Source: Gordonia malaquae NBRC 108250 | GTDB lineage: Bacteria; Actinomycetota; Actinomycetes; Mycobacteriales; Mycobacteriaceae | Length of the DNA stretch: 64,000 nt | Assembly: GCF_000344135.1 (NCBI RefSeq) | Contig: NZ_BAOP01000013.1 | Span: 62,001-126,000, forward strand | Direction of reading: 5' to 3' | Part shown: positions 42,398-51,890 of the stretch, piece by piece | Layout of the letters: each line of letters begins with the position of its first letter | How positions within the stretch are numbered: the stretch's first letter is position 1 | Notes under the pieces: model-generated | The model's input: only the letters and a program-made list of their open reading frames with translations | Databases searched by the model: none | What the model was told of the DNA's origin: nothing | Program-made: the position numbers and the translations under genes

Positions 42398-44077
42398 TTA
42401 ACCGACAGCGACACGTGCGAGGGCGGCTCGAACGTCGGATGCGGTGAGGGTCATGAGGTCGACGGCCGTCAACGAGTCGAGATCGTCCGACGCAGCGAGT
42501 CGGTGTTCGCGTTCTTCCTCGGCGGCCTCGATCAGGTTGCGGGCGTGCCTGCCGTTGCCTGCGACGTCGATCGCCGGACGTGATCCGATGTTCGAGGAGC
42601 AGAGTGCGTCGAACGACTCCTCGAGGACGCGGACCGCTCCGGGGTCGAGGCGTGAGTCGCGCGACTGCGCGATCGACTCGGCGATCCGCACCAACTCGGC
42701 CGGTGTGTACGAGTCGAATCGGAGGCGGCGGGAGAAACGCGACGCGAGGCCCTCGTTGGCGGCGAGAAGGCGATTGATCTCGTCGTCGTACCCGGCGATG
42801 ATCACCACCAGCCGGTCGCGGTCGTTCTCCATCCGAGCGAGGAGCGTGTCGACGGCCTCACGGCCGAAGGCGTCGCCGCCGGACAGTCCTTCTTGAATCA
42901 ACGTGTACGCCTCGTCGATCAGCAGGACGCCACCGACTGCAGAGTCGATGACCGCGGACGTCTTGGGCGCCGTCGAACCGAGATGAGTGCCGACGAGGTC
43001 TTTCCGACTGACTTCGACGACGGCGTCGGAGTCGAGGACGCCGAGCGCCCGGAACAATCGGCCCACAAGGCGCGCGACGGTCGTCTTGCCGGTTCCGGGT
43101 GGACCGGTGAATGCCAGATGCAGGCTCCGTGACTGCGTGCGCAGTCCCTTCTCCGATCGGACCTGTGCCAGGCGAGCCGCCGACCGGAGTCGGTCCACCT
43201 GATCCTTCACCGCCGCCAAACCGATCTGCGCGTCGAGTTCGTCGATGACGGCGAGCGCCGCGGCGTCGTCCGGTGAGGTGTGCGACGCGGAAGGCGTCGT
43301 CGTCGTGCCCTCGACGGCCAGTCGGTACCGGGGATCGGCGATTGCGCGGGCCGCCTCGGCGAGCGTCGGGTCGACGGCGTACGCCTCTTGGAAGCATGGC
43401 AGTGCGGAGTCCTCATCGCCTTTCGTCCGCAGGGTCATGCCCATCATGAACAGCGACTGCGCACGGGCGTTGACCAGGACGGAGTTGCGCACCGACTCCA
43501 GGCGGCGCAGGCCTTCGTCGAACAACCCGAGATGGGCGCACGCCGTTCCGGCGAGGAAGTCGCAGGCCGCGCGCAGATACTCGTCCGACGACGTCGTCTC
43601 CGACAAGGCTTCGAGGACGTCCCGCCACTGCTGGCGGGTCAACGCGATCAGCGCTCGGCAGTACTGCGTCGACGGTCCGTCGGCGTCGGCGTCGAGGACG
43701 TCGGCTGCGCCGTCCGGGTCGCCTCCGGCGAGCAACGACGCCGCGTAGACGACTGCGGCGTCCGACGCCGTCGACACCGGAAGGTCGATGAACATGCCGG
43801 TCGGCAGATGTCCGACGAGGTGTCCGGCAGGCAGGCCGATACGCCGCTGGTCTGCGCCGATCCGTGTCCGCGAGCGGTACAGGCCGAGCACACATGCTCC
43901 CGACCGGTCACCCGCTGCCGCGCGCCCGAGCCAGGCGTCGCCCATCGTCGGGTCGACGTCGGTGGCGAGTGTGAACGCGGCCAGCGCCCGATCTCGGTCG
44001 GGTGGTGTCTCGGCGACGAGCACGCCGAGAGCTCCGAGGCCCGCTGTGAAATAGTCGCGCGCAGTACCGACATTCAT
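42398..44077 (-). CDS. eccA: EccA-like AAA+ ATPase of type VII secretion
   Basis: 559 residues, close to EccA1 (573). The N-terminal half (about 1-280) is a helical TPR-like domain. The C-terminal half is a CbbX-type AAA+ module with FTGPPGTGKTTVARLVG, VGGVLLIDEAYTL (Walker B) and arginine-finger regions before LASRFSRRLRF. EccA proteins are cytosolic ATPases that help release or chaperone ESX substrates. No other ESX gene (eccB, eccC, eccD, mycP, esx, PE/PPE) is in the window. The ATG at 44077 follows GGGGGGATC. Confidence 0.78.
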   Translation of the reverse strand: MNVGTARDYFTAGLGALGVLVAETPPDRDRALAAFTLATDVDPTMGDAWLGRAAAGDRSGACVLGLYRSRTRIGADQRRIGLPAGHLVGHLPTGMFIDLPVSTASDAAVVYAASLLAGGDPDGAADVLDADADGPSTQYCRALIALTRQQWRDVLEALSETTSSDEYLRAACDFLAGTACAHLGLFDEGLRRLESVRNSVLVNARAQSLFMMGMTLRTKGDEDSALPCFQEAYAVDPTLAEAARAIADPRYRLAVEGTTTTPSASHTSPDDAAALAVIDELDAQIGLAAVKDQVDRLRSAARLAQVRSEKGLRTQSRSLHLAFTGPPGTGKTTVARLVGRLFRALGVLDSDAVVEVSRKDLVGTHLGSTAPKTSAVIDSAVGGVLLIDEAYTLIQEGLSGGDAFGREAVDTLLARMENDRDRLVVIIAGYDDEINRLLAANEGLASRFSRRLRFDSYTPAELVRIAESIAQSRDSRLDPGAVRVLEESFDALCSSNIGSRPAIDVAGNGRHARNLIEAAEEEREHRLAASDDLDSLTAVDLMTLTASDVRAALARVAVG

Positions 44078-44185
44078 CGTGATCCCCCCGAATCGACTGT
44101 CTGATACGACACTAGTGGCGACGCCTCCCCGATGCAGTCGATCGAGCCGTATTGGGTGATGGACCGGAGCACTCGCCCGCTGACA

Positions 44186-44191
44186 TAGAAT
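44186..44191 (+). promoter_or_regulatory. -10 box of purL
   Basis: TAGAAT lies 8 bases before GTG 44199, so a transcript starting there would be leaderless. The upstream ATG (44190) is inside this box. Confidence 0.5.
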
Positions 44192-44198
44192 GTCTGCT

Positions 44199-46484
44199 GT
44201 GAGCGCCCAGGTAGATACCGTTTCCCACGCCGCCGAGACCCCCGACACACCGCAGCCGTACGCCGAGCTCGGTTTGAAGGACGACGAGTACGCGCGTATC
44301 CGCGAGATCCTGGGCCGTCGCCCCACGGACGCGGAACTCGCGATGTACTCGGTGATGTGGTCCGAGCACTGCAGTTACAAGTCGTCGAAGGTGCACCTGC
44401 GCTACTTCGGTGAGACCACCACCGACGAGATGCGGTCGAGCATGCTCGCGGGCATCGGCGAGAACGCGGGCGTCGTCGACGTGGGCGACGGCTGGGCGGT
44501 GACGTTCAAGGTCGAGTCGCACAATCACCCGAGCTACGTGGAGCCGTATCAGGGCGCGGCCACCGGCGTCGGCGGCATCGTCCGCGACATCATGGCGATG
44601 GGCGCCCGCCCGATCGCGGTGATGGACCAGTTGCGTTTCGGTGCGGCCGATCATCCGGACACCCGTCGTGTGGTCGACGGCGTGGTCCGCGGCGTCGGCG
44701 GTTACGGCAACTCGCTCGGCCTGCCGAACATCGGCGGCGAGACCGTCTTCGACGCAAGCTACCAGGGCAACCCGCTGGTCAACGCACTGTGCGCCGGCGT
44801 CCTCCGCGCCGAAGACCTGCACCTCGCCTTCGCGTCGGGTGCGGGCAACAAGATCATCCTGTTCGGCGCCCGCACCGGCCTCGACGGCATCGGCGGCGTG
44901 TCGGTCCTCGCGTCGGAGACGTTCGACGATTCCGAAGAGAACGGCCCGAACCGCAAGAAGCTGCCGAGTGTCCAGGTCGGCGACCCGTTCACCGAGAAGG
45001 TCCTCATCGAGTGCTGCCTCGACCTGTACCGCGAAGGGCTCGTCGTCGGCATCCAGGACCTCGGCGGCGCCGGACTGTCGTGCGCCACGAGCGAGCTCGC
45101 CGCAGCGGGCGACGGTGGCATGCACATCGACCTCGAGAAGGTCCCGATGCGTGCCGTCGGCATGACGCCGGCCGAGGTGCTCTCGAGCGAGTCGCAGGAG
45201 CGCATGTGCGCAGTCGTCACGCCGGAGAACGTCGACAAGTTCATGGAGGTGTGCCGCAAGTGGGACGCGCTCGCCACCGTGATCGGCGAGGTCACCGACG
45301 GTGAGCACCTCCAGATCACCTGGCACGGCGAGACCGTCGTCGACGTCCCGCCGCGCACCGTCGCCCACGACGGCCCGGTGTACAACCGTCCCGTCGAGCG
45401 CCCCGACTGGCAGGACGACGTCATCGCGTCGACCACCGCCGGCCTGAAGCGCCCCGAGACCGGCGACGAACTGCGCGAGACGTTCCTGAAGATGGTCGCC
45501 AGCCCCGCGCTGTGCAGCCGCAAGTTCATCACCGAGCAGTACGACCGTTACGTCCGCGGCAACACCGTCCTTGCCGAGCACGCCGACTCCGGCATGGTCC
45601 GCATCGACGCGGAGACCGGGCGCGGCGTCGCGATCTCGACCGACGCGTCGGGGCGCTACACGTACCTCGACCCGTACAACGGCGCGCAGCTCGCTCTCGC
45701 CGAAGCGTTCCGCAACGTCGCGGTGTCGGGCGCCAAGCCGAGTGCGGTGAGCAACTGCCTCAACTTCGGTTCGCCGGAGGACCCCGCCGTGATGTGGCAG
45801 TTCAGCCAGGCCGTCCGCGGCCTCGCCGACGGCTGTGCCGAATTGGGCATCCCGGTGACCGGCGGCAACGTCAGCTTCTACAACCAGACCGGCTCGACCG
45901 CGATCCTGCCGACTCCGGTGGTGGCAGTGCTCGGTGTGATCGACGACGTCCGTCGCCGTATCCCGAACGGTATCGGCACCGAGCCGGGCGAGACGCTGAT
46001 CCTGATGGGCGACACCCTCGACGAGTTCGACGGTTCGATCTGGTCGCAGGTGGAGCACGATCACCTCGGTGGCGTTCCGCCGAAGGTCGACCTCCAGCGT
46101 GAGCGCCTGCTCAGCGACATCCTGATCGCCGCGTCGCGTGACGGTCTCGTGTCGGCGGCGCACGACCTCTCTGAAGGCGGCCTGATCCAGGCGGTCGCCG
46201 AGGCTGCTCTCGCCGGTGAGACGGGCTGCCGGATCCTGCTGCCGGAAGGCGCGGACCCGTTCGTGTGGCTCTTCTCGGAGTCGACCGGACGTGTGCTCGT
46301 CGCCGTTCCACGGTCGGAGGAGACCCGGTTCACGGGCATGCTGACGGCGCGTCAGATGCCGTGGACTCGCATCGGCGTCGTAGACCAGGGCAGCGACGAG
46401 CTCGAGGTCCAGGACCAGTTCTCCGTGAAGCTCACCGAACTGCGGGAAGCACACGAAGGCACACTGCCGGAGCTCTTCGGCTGA
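44199..46484 (+). CDS. purL: phosphoribosylformylglycinamidine synthase subunit II, PurL
   Basis: 761 residues, full length. Landmarks are [16 protein letters not shown], the ATP/Mg site [18 protein letters not shown] and a late [13 protein letters not shown]. It makes FGAM from FGAR in step 4 of purine synthesis, with PurQ and PurS. The N-terminus after GTG 44199 ([15 protein letters not shown]) fits M. tuberculosis PurL better than the ATG at 44190, which falls in the -10 box. purF and purM lie 10 kb further on the same strand. Confidence 0.93.
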   Translation: MSAQVDTVSHAAETPDTPQPYAELGLKDDEYARIREILGRRPTDAELAMYSVMWSEHCSYKSSKVHLRYFGETTTDEMRSSMLAGIGENAGVVDVGDGWAVTFKVESHNHPSYVEPYQGAATGVGGIVRDIMAMGARPIAVMDQLRFGAADHPDTRRVVDGVVRGVGGYGNSLGLPNIGGETVFDASYQGNPLVNALCAGVLRAEDLHLAFASGAGNKIILFGARTGLDGIGGVSVLASETFDDSEENGPNRKKLPSVQVGDPFTEKVLIECCLDLYREGLVVGIQDLGGAGLSCATSELAAAGDGGMHIDLEKVPMRAVGMTPAEVLSSESQERMCAVVTPENVDKFMEVCRKWDALATVIGEVTDGEHLQITWHGETVVDVPPRTVAHDGPVYNRPVERPDWQDDVIASTTAGLKRPETGDELRETFLKMVASPALCSRKFITEQYDRYVRGNTVLAEHADSGMVRIDAETGRGVAISTDASGRYTYLDPYNGAQLALAEAFRNVAVSGAKPSAVSNCLNFGSPEDPAVMWQFSQAVRGLADGCAELGIPVTGGNVSFYNQTGSTAILPTPVVAVLGVIDDVRRRIPNGIGTEPGETLILMGDTLDEFDGSIWSQVEHDHLGGVPPKVDLQRERLLSDILIAASRDGLVSAAHDLSEGGLIQAVAEAALAGETGCRILLPEGADPFVWLFSESTGRVLVAVPRSEETRFTGMLTARQMPWTRIGVVDQGSDELEVQDQFSVKLTELREAHEGTLPELFG

Positions 46485-46573
46485 GCCTCCTCGATCTTCG
46501 CGCGCTTCCTTCGCCTGCTCGTCGCGCAGCCGATTCCATCGGCTCGCTCCTGCGGGTCCCGACAGCGGGACTC

Positions 46574-48205
46574 GTGGGGGCGACGCTGTTCTTGTGGATG
46601 TCGCTGACGCCGTCCCTCCTGCCGCGTGACTGGATGTTCCAAGGTCTCATCGGCGGGATCAGTGCTGCGATCGGCCACGGAATCGGGATCGTCGTCGCTG
46701 CAGCGGCGCGACGCTGGCTGGCTCCGAGACTGGCGTTCTGGCCGCCGTCGACGCTCGTGCAGACGAGGATCCGTTTGGGGATCTACACGATCTGTGCCGT
46801 TGGCACGGTGCTCATGCTGGTCGCAGCGGTGCGGTGGCAGAGCCAGATCGCCGACTACATGGGCACTGTCCCGCCCACCGTCCTCGGTTACTCCAGGACG
46901 ATCGTGTTGAGCGCAGTCATCGGCCTGGTGATTCTGGCGACCGCCCGCGGCCTACGTGACGAGAGCAGGTGGGTCGCCGGGCTGCTGATCAGGCGGTGGC
47001 GCTTTCCGCGACGTGCAGCCGTCGCCGTCGGCGTGGTCGTCGTTGCACTCGTCACCTATCTGTTCGTCGCGGGCATCGGCGTCCGCGTGGGCTATGCTGC
47101 GTTGAACTGGGCGTTCAGTGCACAGAACGACACCACTCGCGACGGTGCGGTTCGACCGACCCTTCCGGAGAAGTCGGGGAGCCCGGCGTCGAAGGCGTCG
47201 TGGGAGTCGCTCGGCTTCGAGGGCCGGAACTTCGTCTCAGGCGGAGTCCGAGCGTCCGAGTTGAGTCGATTGACAGGCCGCCCGGCGAAGGAGCCGATCC
47301 GGGTCTACGCAGGCTTGGAGACCGCTGACGACACCGATGCGCGGATGAGGGTGATCGTCGACGAACTCGAACGCACCGGCGCATTCGATCGGAAGACTCT
47401 CGTCGTCATCCCGACGACGGGCACAGGATGGGTCAATCCGACGGCCGCGCAGACGATGGAACTCGTCGCGGACGGCGACTCGGCACTCGTCGCCGCGCAG
47501 TATTCGTATCTGCCGAGTTGGCTGTCGTTCGTCGCCGATCGACAGGCCGCCGCCGATGCCGGACGAGCGTTGGTGACGGCCGTCCACGATCGGTGGCTCA
47601 CCAAACCCGCCGAGCATCGCCCGAAGCTGTTCGTCTACGGCGAGAGCTTGGGAACGCAGGCGGGCGAGGGGGCGTTCGACGGCCTCGCCGAGATCCGGGA
47701 CACCGTCGACGGCGTTCTGTGGGTGGGCCCGCCGAACTCGAATCCGCTGTGGCGCAGTCTCACCGACAGGCGCGATCCCGGCACGCCGGAGACGGAACCG
47801 ACGTACGCGGACGGCCTGGTGGTTCGGTTCGCGAACGACGCCGAAGGCATCACACGGAATCCACGAGAGTGGTTGTCGCCGCGGGTCCTGTACATCCAGC
47901 ATCCGTCCGACCCCGTCGTCTGGTGGTCCACGGATCTGCTGTTCTCCGAACCGGACTGGCTCGCCGAACGGACGGCCGATGACGCCTCCGCGATGCGGTG
48001 GTATCCGATCGTCACGTTCTGGCAGGTCAGCGCCGATCTCGGCAACGCGGCGGGCGTTCCGGACGGCCACGGACACAATTACGGCACACAGATCCTCGAC
48101 GGATGGGTCGCGGTGACAAATCCCGACGGCTGGACCGCCGCCGACACTCAGCGGATTCGCAACGCCTTGAACGAACTCCGCGGCCACGACGGGCCGGAGA
48201 AGTAG
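46574..48205 (+). CDS. membrane alpha/beta-hydrolase (Abhydrolase_9 type)
   Basis: About 543 residues. Four to five membrane helices lie in the first 180 residues, then a hydrolase domain with the nucleophile elbow FVYGESLGTQAGEGAFDG and a late DGHGHNYGT with the likely catalytic His. This layout (Abhydrolase_9_N + Abhydrolase_9) is common in mycolata; the substrate is unknown, perhaps a lipid ester. The start is uncertain: GTG 46574 lies at the first helix, but homology may extend upstream to about 46481, where only a CTG is available. Confidence 0.75.
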   Translation: MGATLFLWMSLTPSLLPRDWMFQGLIGGISAAIGHGIGIVVAAAARRWLAPRLAFWPPSTLVQTRIRLGIYTICAVGTVLMLVAAVRWQSQIADYMGTVPPTVLGYSRTIVLSAVIGLVILATARGLRDESRWVAGLLIRRWRFPRRAAVAVGVVVVALVTYLFVAGIGVRVGYAALNWAFSAQNDTTRDGAVRPTLPEKSGSPASKASWESLGFEGRNFVSGGVRASELSRLTGRPAKEPIRVYAGLETADDTDARMRVIVDELERTGAFDRKTLVVIPTTGTGWVNPTAAQTMELVADGDSALVAAQYSYLPSWLSFVADRQAAADAGRALVTAVHDRWLTKPAEHRPKLFVYGESLGTQAGEGAFDGLAEIRDTVDGVLWVGPPNSNPLWRSLTDRRDPGTPETEPTYADGLVVRFANDAEGITRNPREWLSPRVLYIQHPSDPVVWWSTDLLFSEPDWLAERTADDASAMRWYPIVTFWQVSADLGNAAGVPDGHGHNYGTQILDGWVAVTNPDGWTAADTQRIRNALNELRGHDGPEK

Positions 48206-48256
48206 GTGCGAGCGGCATGCTCGGCATCTGTCCGGTTTATTGCTAATGTTCCGCAC

Positions 48257-48649
48257 ATGAAGAAGATGATTGTTGTTCTACTCGCTGCTGCCGCGCTCTG
48301 CCTCGGTCTGCCTGCGGGAGCTGGTATCGCTGAAGCTCGGATCGAAACTGGGCGGTACACGGCCCAGTTCGTTGAGTTCGGCGCTATTCCGACGCCGCTG
48401 GCGCACGCCAGGATCATCGGCAATACCTACTACCAGGACTACTACGGTGTCGGCCCGCGGAATCTCACGATCATGCGGTTGACTCCAACCAAGCGCGGAA
48501 TGACCGCTTCGTATGCGAAGGACCCTGTGTCGCTGTGGTACTCCCGAGTCGAGTACCGCAAGACCTCGTATGGATACAAAGGCGTCGTGTACAGCATGGG
48601 CATCCCGATGGGCGACATGATCCTGCGCAAAGTCCGCGCCCGCCGCTGA
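48257..48649 (+). CDS. secreted protein of unknown function
   Basis: 130 residues. A clear signal peptide (KKMIVVLLAAAALCLGLPAG, cut near AEA) is followed by a basic, Tyr-rich mature domain of about 105 residues that ends in KVRARR. No family recognised. TAATGT at 48244-48249 is a possible -10 box whose start point would fall on the ATG, so the mRNA may be leaderless. There is no Shine-Dalgarno. It stands alone after the hydrolase. Confidence 0.6.
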   Translation: MKKMIVVLLAAAALCLGLPAGAGIAEARIETGRYTAQFVEFGAIPTPLAHARIIGNTYYQDYYGVGPRNLTIMRLTPTKRGMTASYAKDPVSLWYSRVEYRKTSYGYKGVVYSMGIPMGDMILRKVRARR

Positions 48650-48734
48650 CATCTGTCGGCCACAATCGTGACTGGGCGCACGCTTCGATCGGCGTCCGCA
48701 GGGTCCCCTGACCGGATGAAGTGTGGCGGAAGTG

Positions 48735-48747
48735 CAGGTATCGTCAC
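48735..48747 (+). promoter_or_regulatory. CAGGTATCrTCAC promoter element, DUF805 gene
   Basis: CAGGTATCGTCAC lies 62 bases upstream of the start. A near-identical element (CAGGTATCATCAC, 49692-49704) precedes the RDD gene. TATCGT/TATCAT could be the -10 boxes. Confidence 0.5.
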
Positions 48748-48808
48748 CCTGGCCCGGCCGTGCTCAGACGAGAACGCGTCTCCATGATCCGAACCGAACA
48801 GGACGACC

Positions 48809-49504
48809 ATGACTTACCCGCCTCAGAACCCCGGCGATCCGAACGCGCAGCCGGATCCGTTCGGCCAGACCCAGTTCGGCCAGACTCCGAACTTCGACAA
48901 GGGTCAGCCGCAGACTCCGCCTCCGGCGTACGGCGCGCCGCAGGGCCAGCCGCAGTACGGCCAGCAGCCGCCTGCATACGGGCAGCCGCCGCAGCCCGAG
49001 TTCGGTCAGCAGCCGGGCGGATACGCGCCGCAGCCGCAATACGGTCAGAACCCGTACGGCGCGGCAGGTGTCCCGCAGTCCGGTGACCCCGGAACTCTCA
49101 ACCTTCCTTGGTATGGAATCGGCTTCGCGGACGCTGCCCGTCGCGTCTTCCAGAAGTACGCACGATTCGACGGGCGAGCGAGCCGTGGCGAGTACTGGTG
49201 GTGGGTGCTGGCGAACTTCGCCGTCGTCGCTGTTCTGTACATCCTCGTTCTCATTGGAATCGTCGGCATCGGGGGCACTGTTGGCGATGCCCTCGGCGGC
49301 ATCGTTGCACTTCTCCTGCTCGTGTGGAGCCTTGGTGTGCTCGTTCCCACCATCGCCGTGGCGGTGCGTCGACTCCATGACGCCGGCTACAGCGGCTGGA
49401 TGTACCTCATCGGTTTCGTCCCTGTTGTCGGCGGAATCGCTCTGATCGTCTTCCTGTGCATGGACAGCAAGCCGGAAGGTGCTCGCTTCGATGAGAATCG
49501 CTGA
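48809..49504 (+). CDS. DUF805 membrane protein with a Gln/Pro/Tyr/Gly-rich tail
   Basis: 231 residues. Residues 1 to about 95 are disordered and built of YGQ and QPP units. The DUF805 domain follows (about 100-225), with FDGRASRGEYWWWVL, three to four helices and AVRRLHDAGYSGWMYLIGF. DUF805 proteins are inner-membrane proteins of unknown role. The N-terminal 30 residues are almost the same as in the RDD protein at 49739. A strong intrinsic terminator follows. Confidence 0.8.
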   Translation: MTYPPQNPGDPNAQPDPFGQTQFGQTPNFDKGQPQTPPPAYGAPQGQPQYGQQPPAYGQPPQPEFGQQPGGYAPQPQYGQNPYGAAGVPQSGDPGTLNLPWYGIGFADAARRVFQKYARFDGRASRGEYWWWVLANFAVVAVLYILVLIGIVGIGGTVGDALGGIVALLLLVWSLGVLVPTIAVAVRRLHDAGYSGWMYLIGFVPVVGGIALIVFLCMDSKPEGARFDENR

Positions 49505-49530
49505 CGAGGCGGCATTGCGCACTGACTTGG

Positions 49531-49561
49531 CCGCGCCGGGGAGACTCCCCGGCGCGGTTTT
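49531..49561 (+). terminator. intrinsic terminator after the DUF805 gene
   Basis: CCGCGCCGGGGA (49531-49542) and TCCCCGGCGCGG (49546-49557) form a perfect 12-base stem with a GAC loop, followed by TTTT. Confidence 0.85.
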
Positions 49562-49691
49562 GTCGTGTGCGCCGTGGGCGCCCGTATGGGATTGCACCGT
49601 GATTCGCGAAGACTGGTTCGCCATTCGTGTCGCTCGACCGAATGACTGTTGCCGCTGTCTTCGAGTGGACGTCACAAACGAGCGCTGGGTA

Positions 49692-49704
49692 CAGGTATCA
49701 TCAC
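49692..49704 (+). promoter_or_regulatory. CAGGTATCrTCAC promoter element, RDD gene
   Basis: CAGGTATCATCAC, differing from the element before the DUF805 gene at one position, lies 34 bases before the ATG. Confidence 0.5.
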
Positions 49705-49738
49705 TTCGCCTCGACCCGAATTGCTAAGGACACACCAA

Positions 49739-50584
49739 ATGACGAATCCGCCGGGAAATCCTGGAGACCCGAACGCTCAGCCTGACCCGTACGGTGCGAC
49801 GCAGTTCGGTCAGACTCCCAATTTCGAGAAGCAGCCGCAGACACCTCCCGCGTCTCCCGACTACGGCCAGCAGCCGCCCGCATACGGTCAGCCGGTGCCG
49901 CCGGCGTACGGTCAGCCCGGTCAGCCTGCGTACGGGCAGCAGCCGTACGGCGCTTTCGGCCAGGAGAATGCGGGCTTCGCAGGCCAGCAAGGAGGCGAGT
50001 GGAACCGCCAGCCAGACGGGTCGGTCTCCCCGGGCACGGTTCCGGCAGGATTCACTCCTCAGGCCAACACCGGCTATGTCGACATCGTTGGACTGGGGCG
50101 CGTGCAGGTCGCGGACATCGGCAAGCGCTTTCTCGCTCGCCTCATCGACGGTGTCATCTACGGCGTGATTTACGGAATCATGTTCGGGGTCGGCGCGGCG
50201 TCGATCGTTGCCGATCCCATCGAGTGCAGCACCAACTCGTTCGGGACCACAACGTGTGACGGCGGCGGTGCCGGAGTCATGGGATTCTTCGTCGTCATGC
50301 TGCTGGCGATGGCCTTCGGACTGCTCTACGAGTGGTTGATGATCGGAATCAAGGGTGCGACGCTCGGCAAGATGGCGATGCACATCAAGGTCGTCGACCA
50401 GTTGTCGGGTCAGCCGATCGGTCTCGGTCGTGCTTTTGTTCGACAGATCATTCCGTTCGCAGGTGCGATCGCGTGCTACGTCGGCGCGATCGTCGTGTAC
50501 CTCTCTCCGCTGTTCGACAACTCGGGCCGCATGCAGGGATGGCACGACAAGGCCGCCAATGATCTGGTGATCATCAGCGGCTAG
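49739..50584 (+). CDS. RDD-family membrane protein with a Gln/Pro/Tyr/Gly-rich tail
   Basis: 281 residues. The tail (1 to about 110) repeats PAYGQP-like units. The RDD domain follows (about 120-275), with LARLIDGVIYGVIYG (the Arg-Asp pair), a middle GATLGKMAMHIKVVD and a final GWHDKAANDLVI. RDD proteins are small membrane proteins of uncertain function, some linked to ion exchange. The first 30 residues repeat those of the DUF805 protein (NPGDPNAQPDP, TQFGQTPNF). ATG 49739 follows AAGGA. Confidence 0.8.
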   Translation: MTNPPGNPGDPNAQPDPYGATQFGQTPNFEKQPQTPPASPDYGQQPPAYGQPVPPAYGQPGQPAYGQQPYGAFGQENAGFAGQQGGEWNRQPDGSVSPGTVPAGFTPQANTGYVDIVGLGRVQVADIGKRFLARLIDGVIYGVIYGIMFGVGAASIVADPIECSTNSFGTTTCDGGGAGVMGFFVVMLLAMAFGLLYEWLMIGIKGATLGKMAMHIKVVDQLSGQPIGLGRAFVRQIIPFAGAIACYVGAIVVYLSPLFDNSGRMQGWHDKAANDLVIISG

Positions 50585-50600
50585 AGGCTCTTTGATTCGA

Positions 50601-50640
50601 CGGCCGCCGAGGGGCACATGACTGTGACTCTCGGCGGCCG
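50601..50640. terminator. hairpin after the RDD gene
   Basis: CGGCCGCCGAG (50601-50611) pairs exactly with CTCGGCGGCCG (50630-50640) over 11 bases with an 18-base loop. Confidence 0.55.
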
Positions 50641-50674
50641 TCGCCGTTCTCGGCGGCCGTCGCCGTTCTCGGCC
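50630..50674. repeat. 19-base tandem repeat
   Basis: CTCGGCGGCCGTCGCCGTT occurs at 50630-50648 and again at 50649-50667, followed by a partial third unit. It shares its first bases with the right arm of the preceding hairpin, so the hairpin has two alternative right arms. Confidence 0.65.
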
Positions 50675-50727
50675 GCGGTGGACCAAAACGGTCCCAGGAT
50701 CGACAGCCTGGCCATAGCGTGGGGCTC

Positions 50728-51810
50728 ATGACATTGCGAGTTGTGGAATGGTCCACCGGAACTGTTGGCCGACATGCGATCACGGGAATCGACGCGCACC
50801 CCGACCTCGAACTCGTCGGCGTGTGGGTGTCGGATCCGGTGAAGGTGGGGCAGGACGCGGGGCGTCTCGCCGGACTGGATCGAGACCTCGGCGTCGTCGC
50901 GACCAACGACAAGGACGCCCTCCTCGCGCTCAGGCCGGATGCGATCGTTCACACGGCCATGACCGACGATCGAGTGGCCGAGGCGATCGCCGACCTCACG
51001 TCTTTTGTCGCGGCCGGAATCAACGTCGTGTCGTCTGGGCCGGTGATCCTGCAGTTCCCGTACGGTGTGCTGCCCGAGTCGATGATCGAGTCCGTCGAGA
51101 ATGCTGCGCAGACGGGCGGCGCGAGTATTCACGTCAACGGCATCGACCCGGGATTCGCGAACGATGTGCTTCCACTGTCGATGACAAGCCTGTCGCAGGA
51201 GATCGACGAAGTCCGCTGCATGGAGATCGCCGACTACTCCACGTATTTCCAACCCGTTGTCATGGCTGAGTTGTTCGGCTTCGGAAAGCCTCTCGACCAC
51301 ACCCCGATGCTCTTGATGCCGGGTGTCCTGTCATTGGCGTGGGGCAGCGTTGTCCGTCAGATCGCGGCGGGGCTCGGTGTGACGCTCGACGAGCCGCTTG
51401 TCGAGCGGCATGACAAGGTCGCGGCGTCGGCCGACGTCGACACCGTGTCGGTGCAGATTCCAGCGGGCACGATGGCCGCGCTGCACTTCGAGGTGGTCGG
51501 GCAGGTCGACGGCGTCGACCGGATTGTGCTCGAGCATTACACCCGCACACACCGCGACCAGTGTCCAGGGTGGCCACGCCCGGCCGAAGGGGACGGCTGC
51601 TACCGCATCGTCATCTCCGGCGAACCCCACATGAATGTCGAGATGACTCACCACGGCCGCGACGGCGACCACAACGTGTCGGGCATGATTGTGACCGCGC
51701 AGCGACTTGTGAACGCCGTGCCGGCTGTCGTCGCCGCCCGTCCGGGACTGGTCACGGCGTTGGATCTGCCGCTCGTGACGGGACGGGGCCTGGTCGTCGG
51801 TTCCAAGTGA
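50728..51810 (+). CDS. dihydrodipicolinate-reductase-like NAD(P)-dependent enzyme
   Basis: 360 residues. The Rossmann N-terminus is VVEWSTGTVGRHAITGI, then VHTAMTDDR and GINVVSSGPVIL. The C-terminal domain resembles the DapB-like/amine-dehydrogenase group found widely in mycobacteria, with NGIDPGFANDVLPL in the middle. It is longer than DapB (about 245), so a role in lysine synthesis is unlikely. Substrate unknown. ATG 50728 is preferred over an in-frame GTG three codons upstream. Confidence 0.72.
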   Translation: MTLRVVEWSTGTVGRHAITGIDAHPDLELVGVWVSDPVKVGQDAGRLAGLDRDLGVVATNDKDALLALRPDAIVHTAMTDDRVAEAIADLTSFVAAGINVVSSGPVILQFPYGVLPESMIESVENAAQTGGASIHVNGIDPGFANDVLPLSMTSLSQEIDEVRCMEIADYSTYFQPVVMAELFGFGKPLDHTPMLLMPGVLSLAWGSVVRQIAAGLGVTLDEPLVERHDKVAASADVDTVSVQIPAGTMAALHFEVVGQVDGVDRIVLEHYTRTHRDQCPGWPRPAEGDGCYRIVISGEPHMNVEMTHHGRDGDHNVSGMIVTAQRLVNAVPAVVAARPGLVTALDLPLVTGRGLVVGSK

Positions 51811-51890
51811 CGTCGCCCGAACGGCGGGTGGCAAATATTCAGCTAACTGAACTAGAGTGTGAACATCAGAACTGAGGGGAATATCGAACG

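Noticed and set aside
42398..44077. An ESX secretion locus
   Set aside because: Only eccA is present. No eccB, eccC, eccD, eccE, mycP, esx or PE/PPE gene is seen in the flanks.
44190..44192. ATG as the start of purL
   Set aside because: It overlaps a TAGAAT -10 box. GTG 44199 gives an N-terminus closer to M. tuberculosis PurL.
44112..46454. 780-codon open frame on the minus strand opposite purL
   Set aside because: Shadow of purL. The product is repetitive in composition (Arg, Asp, Val, His) and no domain is visible.
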